The notes beneath the pieces were generated by a model that was given only the letters and a program-made list of their open reading frames with translations, did not search any database and was not told the origin of the DNA. From contig NZ_CP012402.1 in the NCBI RefSeq assembly GCF_001305595.1, forward strand, positions 285,501 to 349,500: DNA of 64,000 nt, in the 5' to 3' direction. Positions within the stretch are counted from its first letter, which is position 1. Every line of letters begins with the position of its first letter. This stretch comes from Azospirillum thiophilum. GTDB taxonomy: Bacteria; Pseudomonadota; Alphaproteobacteria; Azospirillales; Azospirillaceae. A program made the translations under genes and the position numbers. Positions 1 through 9,501 of the stretch are shown in pieces.

Positions 1-422
1 ATCATCGGCGGGGAGAAGCGCGATCCCTCCTCGTTGGTCCACACCGCGATCTCGACCGGGTGCAGCGTCTCGACCCCGCGGTCGTTCAGCGAGCGCACCA
101 CCTCCAGCGCCGCCAGCACGCCGAACACGCCGTCGAAGCGGCCGCCGGTCGGCTGGGTGTCGAGATGGCTGCCCATCACCACCGGCGGCAGGCTGGGGTC
201 GCGGCCGGCGCGTCGGGCGAAGATGTTGCCGATGCGGTCGACCGTCACGGTGCAGCCGGCGGCCTCGCACCAGGAGACGAACAGGTCGCGGCCGGCCTTG
301 TCCTCGTCGGACAGGGCGAGGCGGCAGCTGCCGCCCTTGGGCGTCGCGCCGATCTTCGCCATCTCGGCGAGGTTGTCCCACAGGCGGTCGCCATCGATCG
401 GCAGGTTGGAGGGGAGGGACAT
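1..422 (-). CDS. N-carbamoyl-L-amino-acid hydrolase / allantoate amidohydrolase family (M20), partial
   Basis: The first 140 residues of a zinc-dependent amidase are present; the C-terminal two thirds lie beyond the window edge. The start is ATG at 422. Visible signatures are the first metal-binding segment GSHLDTQPTGGRFDGVFG (about residues 84-101) and WTNEEGSRF (about 129-137), both typical of the HyuC/AmaB/allantoate amidohydrolase branch of peptidase family M20. Members cleave the N-carbamoyl or ureido group from amino acids or allantoate in the cytoplasm. It is the last visible gene of the minus-strand operon that carries a peptide-type ABC importer, 190 bp after the ketopantoate-reductase-like gene, with a palindromic element in the gap. 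The substrate cannot be fixed from the sequence. Confidence 0.85.
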   Translation of the reverse strand, partial: MSLPSNLPIDGDRLWDNLAEMAKIGATPKGGSCRLALSDEDKAGRDLFVSWCEAAGCTVTVDRIGNIFARRAGRDPSLPPVVMGSHLDTQPTGGRFDGVFGVLAALEVVRSLNDRGVETLHPVEIAVWTNEEGSRFSPPM

Positions 423-475
423 GGGTGGCTCCGGGTGGGGTTTGTTGGTTTCTGGAGGAGTGGGTGTTGCGGTTG

Positions 476-595
476 CCCCCTCCCTAACCCTCCCCCGCTC
501 TCGCGGGAGAGGGAACTCCGCCGCTTCGCGAAAAGTTCACGCCGGCAAGCGTCCTACCCCCTCTCCCGCGAAGCGGGGGAGGGATGGGGAGGGGG
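476..595. repeat. GC-rich palindromic intergenic element, copy A
   Basis: The 23-bp arms at 476-498 and 573-595 are near-perfect reverse complements built on the words CCCCCTCCCT and CCCTCCCCCGC. The left side also folds through CTCTCGCGGGAGAG and the right side through CTCCCGCGAAGCGGGGGAG. The same word recurs near 5158, 26672, 33586 and 39800. It sits between two co-directional minus-strand genes. It resembles a REP/BIME-type mRNA-level element; no protein is encoded. Confidence 0.75.
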
Positions 596-615
596 CATCG
601 GTTGAGTGGGCCAAC

Positions 616-1599
616 TTAAGCCGCCGCCTCCCGCCGCTCCCGCGCCTTCAGGTCGACCATCGCCAGCACGGCGCGCAGCATCGGCACCGCGACGCCGGTG
701 CGCTCGGCCAGCTCGATGACCGATCCCAGGATCGCGTCCAGCTCCAGCCGGCGGCCGGCCTCATAGTCCTGGAGCATCGAGGTCTTGAAGTCGCCGACAC
801 CGGCGGCCATGGCGATGCGCTCGTCCACGCTGGTGGCGAAGGCGACGCCCAGCCGCTCGGCGACCTCCTTGGCCTCCAGCATCATGGCGCGGCCGGCCTC
901 CCGCGTGCCGGGGTCGTTGCACAGCCGGCCGAGCGTCGATCCGGTCAGCACGCTCAAGGGATTGAAGGCGAGGTTGCCCCACAGCTTCACCCAGATCGCC
1001 TGCCGGATGTCGGCGGTCCTGGCCGGCTGGAACCCCGCCTGCCCGAACAGGGTCACGATGCGGTCCACCGCCGGATTGTCCCGGTCGGCCGCATCGCCAA
1101 AGACGAAGCGCTGGTCGCTGACATGGCGCAGGCGGCAGGGGCCGTCGCCCTCGACCGCGACGAAGGTCGTCGCCCCGACCACCCGGTCGGGATCGATCGA
1201 GCGCCAGAGCAGCCCGTCGGGATCGACGCTGGCGAGCGGCCGGTCGGCCAGCGGTTCCGGCTGGCGGTGCGGATACCACCAGGGAACGCCGTTGATCATC
1301 GGCACGATGGCGGTCTCGGGGCCGAGCAGCGGCGCCAGCGTGTCGATGGTGCCGCGCAGCGCATGCGCCTTGACGCAGAGGAACACCACGTCCTGCGGCC
1401 CTAGCGACAGGCTGTCGTCGGTGACGCGCGGAGTGATTCGGGCAACGCGGTTCAGCGGCGTCACCATGGTCAGGCCGTTGCGGCGGATCGCGGATGCCGC
1501 GTTCGGCCGGGCGACCAGCGTGACCTCGGCGTCGGTGGCGCCCAGCCGGGCGGTCAGCAGCCCGCCGACCGCGCCGGCCCCGATGATGGCGACCTTCAT
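616..1599 (-). CDS. 2-dehydropantoate 2-reductase (ApbA/PanE) family oxidoreductase
   Basis: This 327-residue protein starts MKVAIIGAGAVGG, a Rossmann GxGxxG loop for NADP at residues 7-12. The C-terminal helical domain carries the family segment IWVKLWGNLAFNPLS, with the conserved Lys and Asn, followed by TGSTLG. Family members reduce 2-keto acids such as ketopantoate, and some paralogues act on other substrates. It begins directly after the stop of the ABC ATPase gene, so it is probably co-transcribed and translationally coupled to the transporter. That context argues for a catabolic or detoxifying reductase rather than the housekeeping pantothenate enzyme, which is an inference. Length is normal for the family. 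Confidence 0.85.
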   Translation of the reverse strand: MKVAIIGAGAVGGLLTARLGATDAEVTLVARPNAASAIRRNGLTMVTPLNRVARITPRVTDDSLSLGPQDVVFLCVKAHALRGTIDTLAPLLGPETAIVPMINGVPWWYPHRQPEPLADRPLASVDPDGLLWRSIDPDRVVGATTFVAVEGDGPCRLRHVSDQRFVFGDAADRDNPAVDRIVTLFGQAGFQPARTADIRQAIWVKLWGNLAFNPLSVLTGSTLGRLCNDPGTREAGRAMMLEAKEVAERLGVAFATSVDERIAMAAGVGDFKTSMLQDYEAGRRLELDAILGSVIELAERTGVAVPMLRAVLAMVDLKARERREAAA

Positions 1600-3306
1600 T
1601 CAGTGCGCTCCCGCCCGGCCGGCTTGCGCCTTGCCGGCCTGCAGGTCGTCGGGGATGTGCCACGCCTTGCCGGGAATGGCGTCGAGCAGGCTGCGGGTGT
1701 AGGCGTCCTTCGGGTGGGTGAAGACCTCCCGCGCGGTTCCCATCTCGACGATCCTGCCGCGCCGCATGACGGCGATGGTGTCGCAGACCTGGGCGGCGAC
1801 GCGCAGATCGTGGGTGATGAACAGCATGGCGAGGTTCAGCCGCTTGCGGATGTCGTCCAGCAGTTCGAGGACCTGTCCCTGCACCGAGACGTCGAGCGCC
1901 GAGACCGGCTCATCCGCCACCAGCAGCCTGGGTTCCATGGCGAGCGCGCGGGCGATGCCGATGCGCTGGCGCTGGCCGCCGGAGAATTCGTGCGGGTAGC
2001 GCTCGGCGGCCGAGCCGTCGAGCCCGACCATCGCCAGCAGTTCCCGCGCGCGGGCCAGCGCCTTGCTCCGGTCCTCGCCGAAGGCCACCGGCCCCTGCGC
2101 CACGATGTCGCCGACGCGGTGGCGCGGGTTCAGCGAGGCGTAGGGATCCTGGAACACCATCTGCACCGCCCGCCGGTAGGGCCGGAAGCCCTTGCGGTCG
2201 AGCGCCAGCAGGTCGGTGCCCTCGAACAGGATGCGCCCCGAATCCGGCTTGATCAGCCCGACGATGGAGCGGCCCAGCGTCGATTTGCCGGAACCCGACT
2301 CGCCGACCAGCCCGACCGTCTCGCCGGGATGGATGGTCAGCGACAGGTCGTCGCCGGCCACCACCTGCTTGGACTTCTTGAACAGGCCGCCGCCGACATT
2401 GAAGACCTTGCGCACCTTGTCGGCGACCAGCAGCGGCGCGCCGGCCCTGGCGTGGTCGTCGCGATGCTCGATGTAATGCGGGACCGAGGCGATCAGCTGC
2501 CGGGTGTAGGGATGCTGCGGCCGGTTCAGCACGTCCGCCGCCGGGCCGTATTCCACCATCCTGCCATGGCGCATCACCGCGACCCGGTGGGCGATCTCCG
2601 CCACCACGCCGAAATCATGGGTGATGAACATCATGCCCATGTGGCGTTCGGCCTGGATCGAGCGGATCAGGTCGAGGATCTGCTTCTGGGTGGTGACGTC
2701 CAGCGCGGTGGTCGGCTCGTCGGCGATCAGGATGTCGGGCTGGCAGGCCAGCGCCATGGCGATCATCACGCGCTGGCGCTGGCCGCCCGACAGGCGGAAG
2801 GGGTAGGCGTCGGCCAGCTCCGCCGGGTTGGGCAGGCCGACCTGGGCCAGCAGCTCCACCACGCGGGCGTTGCGGGCCTGGGCCGGCAGGTCGGTGTGTT
2901 CGCGCAAGCTCTCGGCGATCTGGCGGCCGACCCGCATCAGCGGGTTCAGCGCGGTCATCGGCTCCTGGAACACCATGGCGATGCGGCCCCCGCGCAGGGA
3001 ACGCTGCTCCGCCTCCGGCATGGCCAGCACGTCGCGGCCCTTGAACAGCAGGCTGCCGCCGGATACCCGGACATGCGGGGCGGGCAGCAGGCCCATCATG
3101 GCGTGCGCGGTCATCGACTTGCCGGAACCGGACTCGCCGACCACGCAGAGGATCTCGTCCGGGTTCAGGGTGAAGGTCAGATCCTCCACCGCCAGCGGAC
3201 GGTCGGCGCCCGGCGGCAGCGCGATGCTGAGGCCGCGCACGTCGAGGAGAGGCGTGGTCATGGCGGCGGACTCCGGCAGGGTGCGGGTCAATTCGGACTG
3301 GCTCAT
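1600..3306 (-). CDS. Peptide/nickel-type ABC importer, fused double ATP-binding protein (DppD-DppF)
   Basis: Two ABC ATPase domains are fused in 568 residues. Both have Walker A loops GESGSGKS (first at about 57-64), ABC signatures LSGGQRQR and FSGGQRQR, and Walker B aspartates in [13 protein letters not shown] and [13 protein letters not shown]. Each is followed by an oligopeptide-transporter C-terminal segment. The fused arrangement is like E. coli GsiA or YejF. It energises the two permeases encoded directly upstream in the same operon. The ATG at 3306 lies 4 nt after the upstream stop, which favours coupling. ATG at 3261 (MTTPLLDV) has a better Shine-Dalgarno GGAG and is a credible alternative. 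The substrate is probably a peptide or amino-acid derivative, given the neighbouring M20 hydrolases. Confidence 0.93.
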   Translation of the reverse strand: MSQSELTRTLPESAAMTTPLLDVRGLSIALPPGADRPLAVEDLTFTLNPDEILCVVGESGSGKSMTAHAMMGLLPAPHVRVSGGSLLFKGRDVLAMPEAEQRSLRGGRIAMVFQEPMTALNPLMRVGRQIAESLREHTDLPAQARNARVVELLAQVGLPNPAELADAYPFRLSGGQRQRVMIAMALACQPDILIADEPTTALDVTTQKQILDLIRSIQAERHMGMMFITHDFGVVAEIAHRVAVMRHGRMVEYGPAADVLNRPQHPYTRQLIASVPHYIEHRDDHARAGAPLLVADKVRKVFNVGGGLFKKSKQVVAGDDLSLTIHPGETVGLVGESGSGKSTLGRSIVGLIKPDSGRILFEGTDLLALDRKGFRPYRRAVQMVFQDPYASLNPRHRVGDIVAQGPVAFGEDRSKALARARELLAMVGLDGSAAERYPHEFSGGQRQRIGIARALAMEPRLLVADEPVSALDVSVQGQVLELLDDIRKRLNLAMLFITHDLRVAAQVCDTIAVMRRGRIVEMGTAREVFTHPKDAYTRSLLDAIPGKAWHIPDDLQAGKAQAGRAGAH

Positions 3307-3310
3307 CGGC

Positions 3311-4153
3311 TCAGCCCCGCGACCGGGCGAGCTTCGGGTTCAGGGCGTCGTTCAGCCCCTCGCCGACGAGGTTCAGCGCCAGCACGGTCAGCACGATGGC
3401 CAGCCCGGGGAAGACGCTCATCCACCAGGCCTGACGGATCACCGTGCGGGCGGCGCCGATCATGTAGCCCCAGCTCATCGCGTTGGGATCGCCGAGGCCG
3501 AGGAAGCTCAGCGAGCTTTCCAGCAGGATCGCGGTCGCCACCATCAGCGAGGCCGAGACGATGATCGGCGACAGGCTGTTGGGCAGGATCTGGCGCAGGA
3601 TGATGGTGCCGTTGCTCTGGCCGGTGGTGATGGCGGCCTGCACGAACTCGCGTGAGCGCAGGCTGAGGAATTCGGCGCGGGCGAGCCGGGCCAGCGGCGG
3701 CCAGCTGACGACGGCGATGGCGAGCACGATGGTGGTCAGGCTTGGGGTGAAGATGGCGACCAGCACCACCGCCAGCACGAAGTTCGGGATGGTCTGGAAC
3801 AGCTCGGTGAAGCGCATGATGGCGTCGTCGACCCGCCCGCCATGGAAGCCGGCCAGCGCCCCCAGCGTGACGCCGATGGCGAGCGCCGCGGCGGTGGAGG
3901 TCAGGCCGATCAGCAGCGACACCCGCGCGCCGTGGGCGATGCCCGACGCGATGTCGCGCCCCAGCATGTCGGAGCCGAGCAGCGCATCCTCCGACAGCGG
4001 CGGCTGGAAGGGAGCCGTCGCCATCTCCCACGGGTCGGCGGGGAACAGGATGGAGGCGAAGGCCGCCAGCGCCACGATGGCGGCGAGGAGGACGAGGCCC
4101 AGGACGGCGCCCTTGTTGCGGGCGAAGGCCCGCCAGAAATCCGACTTCATCAT
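3311..4153 (-). CDS. Peptide-type ABC transporter permease (DppC family)
   Basis: This 280-residue inner-membrane permease has an N-terminal transmembrane helix (about residues 16-36), as in OppC/DppC, and a BPD_transp_1 core. The cytoplasmic coupling loop contains the EAA-type stretch starting near AEFLSLRSREFVQAA. Its start overlaps the stop of the DppB-type permease by 4 bp (ATGA), so the two should be translated together. It forms the heterodimeric channel with the 4150-5130 product. Length and topology are normal. Confidence 0.93.
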   Translation of the reverse strand: MMKSDFWRAFARNKGAVLGLVLLAAIVALAAFASILFPADPWEMATAPFQPPLSEDALLGSDMLGRDIASGIAHGARVSLLIGLTSTAAALAIGVTLGALAGFHGGRVDDAIMRFTELFQTIPNFVLAVVLVAIFTPSLTTIVLAIAVVSWPPLARLARAEFLSLRSREFVQAAITTGQSNGTIILRQILPNSLSPIIVSASLMVATAILLESSLSFLGLGDPNAMSWGYMIGAARTVIRQAWWMSVFPGLAIVLTVLALNLVGEGLNDALNPKLARSRG

Positions 4154-5130
4154 TGGGACACCTGAATCCGGGGATCGACGAGGCCGTAGAGGATGTCGGT
4201 CAGGATGTTGAAGAGGATCACCATGATCGATGTGACCAGGAAGATGCCGAGCAGCACCTGATAGTCGCGTTGCAGCACCGCCTCGAAGGCCAGCCGGCCG
4301 ATGCCGGGCCAGGCGAACACGGTTTCGATCAGGATGGAGCCGCCGACCAGCTGCCCGGCCTGGATGCCGGCCACGGTGATGACCGGCAGGATGGCGTTGC
4401 GCAGGACGTGGCGGGTGACGATGCGGCTCTGCGACAGGCCCTTGGCCTTGGCGGTCTTGATGAAATCGAGGCCGCGCACCTCCAGCATCGAGGCGCGGGT
4501 GAGGCGCGCATAGCCCGCCATGTAGAACAGCGCCAGCGTGATGACCGGCAGGATCAGGTGGGCGGCCACGTCGGCGACATGGGCGAAGCCGGTGTATCCG
4601 GCACCGATGGTCTCATAGCCGAAGGCCGGCAGCCAGCCGAGCTGGATGGAGAACAGCAGGCTCAGCATCAGGCCGATCCAGTAGATCGGCGTGGCGTAGG
4701 CGAGCAGGGCGACCACGGTGATCGCACTGTCGGCCCAGGTGCCGACCGTCACCGCCGCCAGCGTGCCGAGCGCGACGCCCAGCGCCAGCGCCAGCAGGAA
4801 GGCGGTCAGCGTCAGCACCAGCGTCGCCGGCAGCCGTTCCGCCAGGATGTCCCAGACCGGCCGCTGCTGCCGGTAGGAGAAGCCGAGATCGCCCTGCACG
4901 ATCTTGCCGACATAGGTGGCGAGCTGTTCGTGGAGCGGCCGGTCGAGCCCGAACTGCCCGCGCAGCTGCGCCACGAATCTCTCGTCTGCGGCTCCCGCTT
5001 CGCCGGCCATCACCATGGCCGGGTCGCCGGGGGCTGCGTGGACGAGGAAGAAGTTCATCACCACGATGGCGATCAGGATCGCGGCGGCCTTGACCAGGCG
5101 GCTCGCGAAGAGTTGGGCGAATCCCAGCAT
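4150..5130 (-). CDS. Peptide-type ABC transporter permease (DppB family)
   Basis: This 326-residue permease has the OppB/DppB layout: an N-terminal helix (about residues 10-30), a periplasmic segment containing the conserved FGLDRPLHEQ element, and five further helices. The cytoplasmic loop carries the EAA-like ARLTRASMLEVRGLDFI stretch. It is the first permease gene after the binding-protein gene and is separated from it by 164 bp containing a palindromic element, a possible point of differential mRNA stability. It pairs with the overlapping DppC-type gene. Confidence 0.93.
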   Translation of the reverse strand: MLGFAQLFASRLVKAAAILIAIVVMNFFLVHAAPGDPAMVMAGEAGAADERFVAQLRGQFGLDRPLHEQLATYVGKIVQGDLGFSYRQQRPVWDILAERLPATLVLTLTAFLLALALGVALGTLAAVTVGTWADSAITVVALLAYATPIYWIGLMLSLLFSIQLGWLPAFGYETIGAGYTGFAHVADVAAHLILPVITLALFYMAGYARLTRASMLEVRGLDFIKTAKAKGLSQSRIVTRHVLRNAILPVITVAGIQAGQLVGGSILIETVFAWPGIGRLAFEAVLQRDYQVLLGIFLVTSIMVILFNILTDILYGLVDPRIQVSQ

Positions 5131-5157
5131 GGGCAGATTCCTAACTTGCGGACGATG

Positions 5158-5279
5158 CCCCCCTCCCTCCCACGGCTTCGCCGCGGATCCCTCCCTCTCC
5201 CGCTTTACGGGAGGGGGGCGGATTTGCGATTCGGCGGCAGTCCCCTCTCCCGCAAAGCGGGGGAGGGCCAGGGAGGGGG
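5158..5279. repeat. GC-rich palindromic intergenic element, copy B
   Basis: The left side begins CCCCCCTCCCTCCC near 5158. The right arm GCGGGGGAGGGCCAGGGAGG starts at 5257. An inner hairpin is CTCCCGCTTTACGGGAG. It is the same family as copy A. It lies exactly between the binding-protein gene and the first permease gene of the peptide ABC operon, the position where REP elements sit in other bacterial importer operons. Confidence 0.75.
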
Positions 5280-5294
5280 AAGCAGTGCGTCTCG

Positions 5295-6950
5295 TTACTT
5301 CGCCAGCCAGACGCTCTCATAGGTGTCGTTGACACCGATGGCGGTGGTGTTGGCGTTCTTCACCCGCTTGTCGAGGAAGGTCGGGAACTCCATCTCCAGC
5401 AGCCAGACGACCGGGAGGTCGTCGGACAGGATGCGCTGGACCTCGCTGTACTGCTCCTGGCGCTTGGCCGGGTCGATCTCCTGCGAGGCCTTGGCGAACA
5501 GCTCGTCCACCTTCGGGTTGGAATAGCCCATGGTGTTGGTGAACAGCACACCCTTGCGGATGTTCGACGAGATGTAGGTGCGGGCGACGCCCAGCGCCGG
5601 GTCGCCGTACTGGTAGAGGAAGTTGGTGGTGATCTCGTAGTCCCAGTTGGAGACGCGCTGTGCCCAGCCGGCGGCGTCGGTGCTTTCCAGGACGACGCTG
5701 ACGCCGACCTTGGCCAGCGCCTGCTTCAGATACTCGCCCAGCCGGGTCCAGGTCTCGCCATAGGGCATCGGCATCAGCTTGACGGTGGCGCGCACGCCCT
5801 TGGCGTCGGGCTTCAGCCCCATCTCGTCCAGCAGGGACTTGGCCTTGTCGAGATTCTGCTCGTATGTCGTGACCTTCGGGTCATAGAACTTGACGACCGA
5901 ATTGATCGGGCCGGTCGGCACGCGGCCCAGGCCGAACCAGATCTTGTCGCGGATGAACTTGCGGTCGATGGCGTAGGCGATCGCCTTGCGGAACCGCTTG
6001 TCGTCCAGCGGCTTGACCCGATGGTTGATCTCCAGCCACGACATCGGCGCGACGAATTCGTAGCCGGCGGTGGTCATGGTCAGGTTGGGCAGCGCCTTCA
6101 TGCGTGGAACCTCGAAGGGCTCCAGGTCGCTGTACTGGGTCTGCTGCACCTGCCCGCTTTCCAGCGCCAGCGAGCGGCTGGCGGCGTCCGGGATCACGCG
6201 GAAGGTGATGCCGTCGAGATAGGGCAGGTCCTTCTTGAAATACTCGTCGTTGCGGACGAGCTGGATGTAGCTGCCCTTCACCCATTCCTTCAGCTTGAAC
6301 GGGCCGGTGCCGATGGGGGTGTTGTTGGCCGGGTTGGCGCGATAATCGGTGCCCTCGTAGAGATGGGCGGGGATCATCGGGGCGGACGACACCTCGAAGG
6401 ACTGGATGAATGCCGGGAACGGTTCCTTCAGCTTGAACTCGACGGTGTAATCGTCGGTCGCGGTGATGCTCTCGCAGCGGCTGAACACGGCGCGGGCACG
6501 CGGATGCACCTCCATCAGGAACTTGGAGGTGGAAAAGACGACGTCCTTGGCGGTGAAGGGCTTGCCGTCATGCCACTTCACGTTCTGGAACAGCTTGAAG
6601 GTGTAGGTCAGGCCGTCCGGCGACACCGTCCAGCTCTCGGCCAGCGAGGGGAGCGGGTTCAGCTTCTGGTCGTAGGTCAGCAGGCCCTGGTAGATCTTGC
6701 CGGCGACCGTCTGGGTCGGGCCCTGCTGGTTCAGGCCCAGCATCAGGGTCGGGGGCTCGGGCTGGACGATGGAGTTGAGGACACCGCCGCGGACGGGCGT
6801 TTCCTGCGCCATGGCCGGGGCGGCGACCAGCGCGGCCGTGCCGGGAATTGCGAGCGATGCTGCCAGCAGGCCGGCGGCGGCGGCGCGGTGGACGCTGCGG
6901 CGGAAACCGCGTTGGAAGCTGGCGGGGATACCGGAAAGGCGTCGTGTCAT
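5295..6950 (-). CDS. Peptide-type ABC transporter substrate-binding protein (SBP family 5)
   Basis: This 551-residue periplasmic protein of the DppA/OppA family supplies substrate to the adjacent permeases. The ATG at 6950 is preferred because it is preceded by GAGGACACCCG and opens a long Arg-rich signal peptide ending near AMAQETPVRGG. The upstream in-frame extension has no ribosome site. Family features are the N-terminal segment IYQGLLTYDQKLNPLPSLAESW, read here in two parts (IYQGLLTYDQ, then LPSLAESW), then WHDGKPFTAKDVVFS and GTGPFKLKEW. It is the most highly expressed type of gene in such operons, and the palindromic element downstream would fit selective stabilisation. The ligand is unknown. 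Confidence 0.93.
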   Translation of the reverse strand: MTRRLSGIPASFQRGFRRSVHRAAAAGLLAASLAIPGTAALVAAPAMAQETPVRGGVLNSIVQPEPPTLMLGLNQQGPTQTVAGKIYQGLLTYDQKLNPLPSLAESWTVSPDGLTYTFKLFQNVKWHDGKPFTAKDVVFSTSKFLMEVHPRARAVFSRCESITATDDYTVEFKLKEPFPAFIQSFEVSSAPMIPAHLYEGTDYRANPANNTPIGTGPFKLKEWVKGSYIQLVRNDEYFKKDLPYLDGITFRVIPDAASRSLALESGQVQQTQYSDLEPFEVPRMKALPNLTMTTAGYEFVAPMSWLEINHRVKPLDDKRFRKAIAYAIDRKFIRDKIWFGLGRVPTGPINSVVKFYDPKVTTYEQNLDKAKSLLDEMGLKPDAKGVRATVKLMPMPYGETWTRLGEYLKQALAKVGVSVVLESTDAAGWAQRVSNWDYEITTNFLYQYGDPALGVARTYISSNIRKGVLFTNTMGYSNPKVDELFAKASQEIDPAKRQEQYSEVQRILSDDLPVVWLLEMEFPTFLDKRVKNANTTAIGVNDTYESVWLAK

Positions 6951-7036
6951 CGGGTGTCCTCGTCTCCAGAAGTTGTCGGTGTGGTCAGCGACCCTGTCGT
7001 GTCGATTGTTCTTGGCCGGGGGGTGTCGACCGATGT

Positions 7037-7828
7037 TCACCGCGGCCCGGTCGGGCCGGTGGTGCCGTCCAGCCAGCGCAGCAGCGAATCCCATTCGAGG
7101 ACGCCGGCACGGGGATAGGCGCGTTCATATTGCTGGGCGGTGTGCTCGCACACCTCCGGAGCGGGGTAGACCAGCGGACGGCCGCCGGCCAGCGCCATCA
7201 CCTGCTGCTTGCAGGCCTGTTCCAGGTAGTACATCAGCACCGCCGCCTCGGCGACGTCCTGGCCGACGGTCAGCAGGCCGTGGTTGCGCAGGATCATGCT
7301 GTGGTGGCTGCCAAGGTCGGCGACCAGCCGCTCGCGCTCTGCCAGATCGAGCGCGATGCCCTCGTAGGTGTGGTAGGCGATGCGGTTGTACCAGCGCAGC
7401 GAATGCTGGGTGATCGGCAGCAGCCCGTCGGCCTGGGCGCTGACCGCCATGCCGGCATCGGTGTGCAGGTGGATGACGGCGCCGACGTCGGGGCGGGCGT
7501 GATGGACGGCGCTGTGGATGGTGAAGCCGGCCGGGTTGATGGCGTCGCCCTCGCGCTCGTCCACCAGATTGCCGTCGATGTCGACCTTCACGAGGTTGTC
7601 GGGCGTCACCTCGTGGAACATCAGCCCATAGGGGTTGATCAGGAAATGGTCGGGGGTGTCGGGGATGCGGGCCGACATGTGGGTGTAGATCAGGTCGGTC
7701 ATGCCCAGCCGGTCGAACAGCTTGTAGGCGGCGGCCAGATCGGTGCGGGCCTTCCACTCGACGTCGGAACAGTCGCGGGTGGCGCGCGGCGGGTGGGCGG
7801 CGTTTGCGGTCAGCTTTGCGGCGATCAT
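7037..7828 (-). CDS. Class II aldolase/adducin-fold protein
   Basis: This 263-residue protein has the class II aldolase/adducin fold. Zinc-ligand motifs are visible in HLHTDAGMAVSA (two histidines) and RNHGLLTVG (third histidine), after the phosphate-loop-like THMSARIPD and FLINPYG. Proteins of this length and type include fuculose/ribulose-phosphate aldolases and also decarboxylase-like or epimerase-like enzymes, so the reaction is not assigned. The ATG at 7828 is the start that gives a normal N-terminus. It lies 86 bp upstream of the binding-protein gene and 41 bp downstream of the M20 gene, in one transcription direction. Confidence 0.88.
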   Translation of the reverse strand: MIAAKLTANAAHPPRATRDCSDVEWKARTDLAAAYKLFDRLGMTDLIYTHMSARIPDTPDHFLINPYGLMFHEVTPDNLVKVDIDGNLVDEREGDAINPAGFTIHSAVHHARPDVGAVIHLHTDAGMAVSAQADGLLPITQHSLRWYNRIAYHTYEGIALDLAERERLVADLGSHHSMILRNHGLLTVGQDVAEAAVLMYYLEQACKQQVMALAGGRPLVYPAPEVCEHTAQQYERAYPRAGVLEWDSLLRWLDGTTGPTGPR

Positions 7829-7869
7829 CGGGCGGCGTCTCGTGGAATGAGGGGCTTGCGAAAGACGGA

Positions 7870-9192
7870 TCAGACGGGTTCCAGGCCACACCAGCCGGCG
7901 ATGAACAGTGCCAGCACGCGGGTCACGTCGCGGAGGCTGTCCAGCGACACCGATTCGTCGATGCCGTGGATGCGCGTCGCCTCCGGGCCGTAGCAGGTGG
8001 CGGGGGTGTCGCCGTAGAGCTGGAAGAAGCGGGCGTCGGTGGTGCAGGTCAGCGCCACCAGTTCCGGGTCGCCGCCGCGCACCGCGCGGTGGCTGTCGGC
8101 CAGCATGGTCACCAGCGGGTGGGCCGGGTCGATCTCGCAGCCGGCGGCCTGGAAGCCGTTCCACACCAGCTCGATGCCGACGCCGGCGAGTGCCGGGTCG
8201 GTGGAGCGGGCCTGCTCCACCGCCCGGGTCACCTCGGCGCGGACCGCCTCCGGCTCCTGCCCGGGGAAGAAGCCGAGCCGGAGGTCGAGCGCACAGCGCG
8301 TCGGGACTGACGACGGCCACTCGCCGCCCTCGATCCGGCCGAGATTGATGTTGACGGGATGGGCATGGCCGCAGAAGGCCGGATGGCGGCAGGCCGGCTC
8401 GTTCCACCGCACCTCCAGCGCCTTCAGGTGGGCGGCCAGCGCATAGGCTGCCTCGATGGCATTGGTGCCGGCCGAGGTGTCGAGCACATGGGCCGGCGTG
8501 CCGGTCAGCACCAGCCGCAGCCACATCACCCCGACCTGGGCGATGGAGATGGAATGGTTGAACGGCTCCGGGATCACCGCTGCGTCGGCGCGGTAGCCGC
8601 GGTGCAGGCAGGCGAGCGCGCCGTTGCCGGTGCATTCCTCCTCGATCACCGACTGCAGATAGACCGGGGCGGCGGGCTGGTAGCCCAGCTTGCGCAGCGT
8701 GGCGAAGGCTGCGGTGTAGGCGGCGATTCCCGCCTTCATGTCGCCGGCCCCGCGGCCGTAGAGGCGGCCTTCGGCGATGCGCGGTTCGAAGGGCGGGGCG
8801 GTCCACAATTCGGCCGGTCCAGTCGGCACCACGTCGATGTGGCCGTTCAGGATCAGTGAGCGGCCCTTGGCCTCGCGCGGCCTGTGGATGCCGACGACAT
8901 TCTCGCGGCCGGCATAGGCGCCGGGGCGGACAGGCGGCGAGAAGCCGGGCATGCGGGAGATGGCATCCTCGTCCACCTCGAACCGGTCGACCTCCAGCCC
9001 CAGCGCGGCGAAGCGGTCGGCCATCAGCGCCTGCGCCCCGGCCTCGTCCCCCAGCAGCGACGGCTGGCGCACGAGATCGGACAGCAGGGCCACGCAATCA
9101 TCCTGCATGGCGTCCGCCGCCTCCAGGATCGCGGCACGCAGGCCGGCGTCCGGCAACGCATGGTCGAGACGGTGTTCCGGTTCCCGTGTCAT
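7870..9192 (-). CDS. M20 family peptidase / ArgE-DapE-type deacylase
   Basis: This 440-residue metallohydrolase has the active-site segments LNGHIDVVPTGP (His and Asp), GRGAGDMKAG (bridging Asp) and EEECTGNG (catalytic Glu-Glu). These match the ArgE/DapE branch of family M20, which hydrolyses N-acyl amino acids or small peptides using one or two zinc ions. The ATG at 9192 is preceded by AAAGGATTTGG; the upstream in-frame extension lacks a ribosome site. It is the promoter-proximal gene of the operon and faces a divergent LysR gene. Together with the carbamoyl-hydrolase at the other end, it suggests import and deacylation of modified amino acids or peptides. Confidence 0.9.
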   Translation of the reverse strand: MTREPEHRLDHALPDAGLRAAILEAADAMQDDCVALLSDLVRQPSLLGDEAGAQALMADRFAALGLEVDRFEVDEDAISRMPGFSPPVRPGAYAGRENVVGIHRPREAKGRSLILNGHIDVVPTGPAELWTAPPFEPRIAEGRLYGRGAGDMKAGIAAYTAAFATLRKLGYQPAAPVYLQSVIEEECTGNGALACLHRGYRADAAVIPEPFNHSISIAQVGVMWLRLVLTGTPAHVLDTSAGTNAIEAAYALAAHLKALEVRWNEPACRHPAFCGHAHPVNINLGRIEGGEWPSSVPTRCALDLRLGFFPGQEPEAVRAEVTRAVEQARSTDPALAGVGIELVWNGFQAAGCEIDPAHPLVTMLADSHRAVRGGDPELVALTCTTDARFFQLYGDTPATCYGPEATRIHGIDESVSLDSLRDVTRVLALFIAGWCGLEPV

Positions 9193-9501
9193 TCCAAATC
9201 CTTTTCGCCGCTGCGGGACGGTCGCGCGGGCCGCTGGAAAAAGACGAAGCAATTGCGATGCGGCCCATATCAAATGGATATGGCCGCCATGGCGGGGGTC
9301 TGAGTTGTTCTGGCGTGGCGATGTTTGAAAGCCGCCATGTGTCGATTAGGCGGTGATGAAAGCGATGACGCAAATAAGCATTTTTCATTTCGATCATGAG
9401 TTTGATTTATGTCGCAGTTGCTCAGTGGGCGATCATGTGCGTAGAATTTGGGCGGACAGGTGCCTGCATCGCATAAGGGCAGCGGAAAAGAGGGGAGTGC
9501 G
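9193..9501. promoter_or_regulatory. Divergent promoter region between the M20/ABC operon and its LysR regulator
   Basis: This 309-bp gap between divergent genes becomes AT-rich around 9355-9455 in an otherwise GC-rich window. An inverted repeat ATCA-N6-TGAT lies at 9393-9406 and is a weak candidate LysR site. GAGGGGA just before 9502 serves the LysR gene. No small gene is evident. Confidence 0.5.

Noticed and set aside
34..1404. Long plus-strand open frame over the amidohydrolase and ketopantoate-reductase genes
   Set aside because: It runs through an intergenic palindrome and antisense to two recognisable enzymes. Composition is that of a shadow frame.
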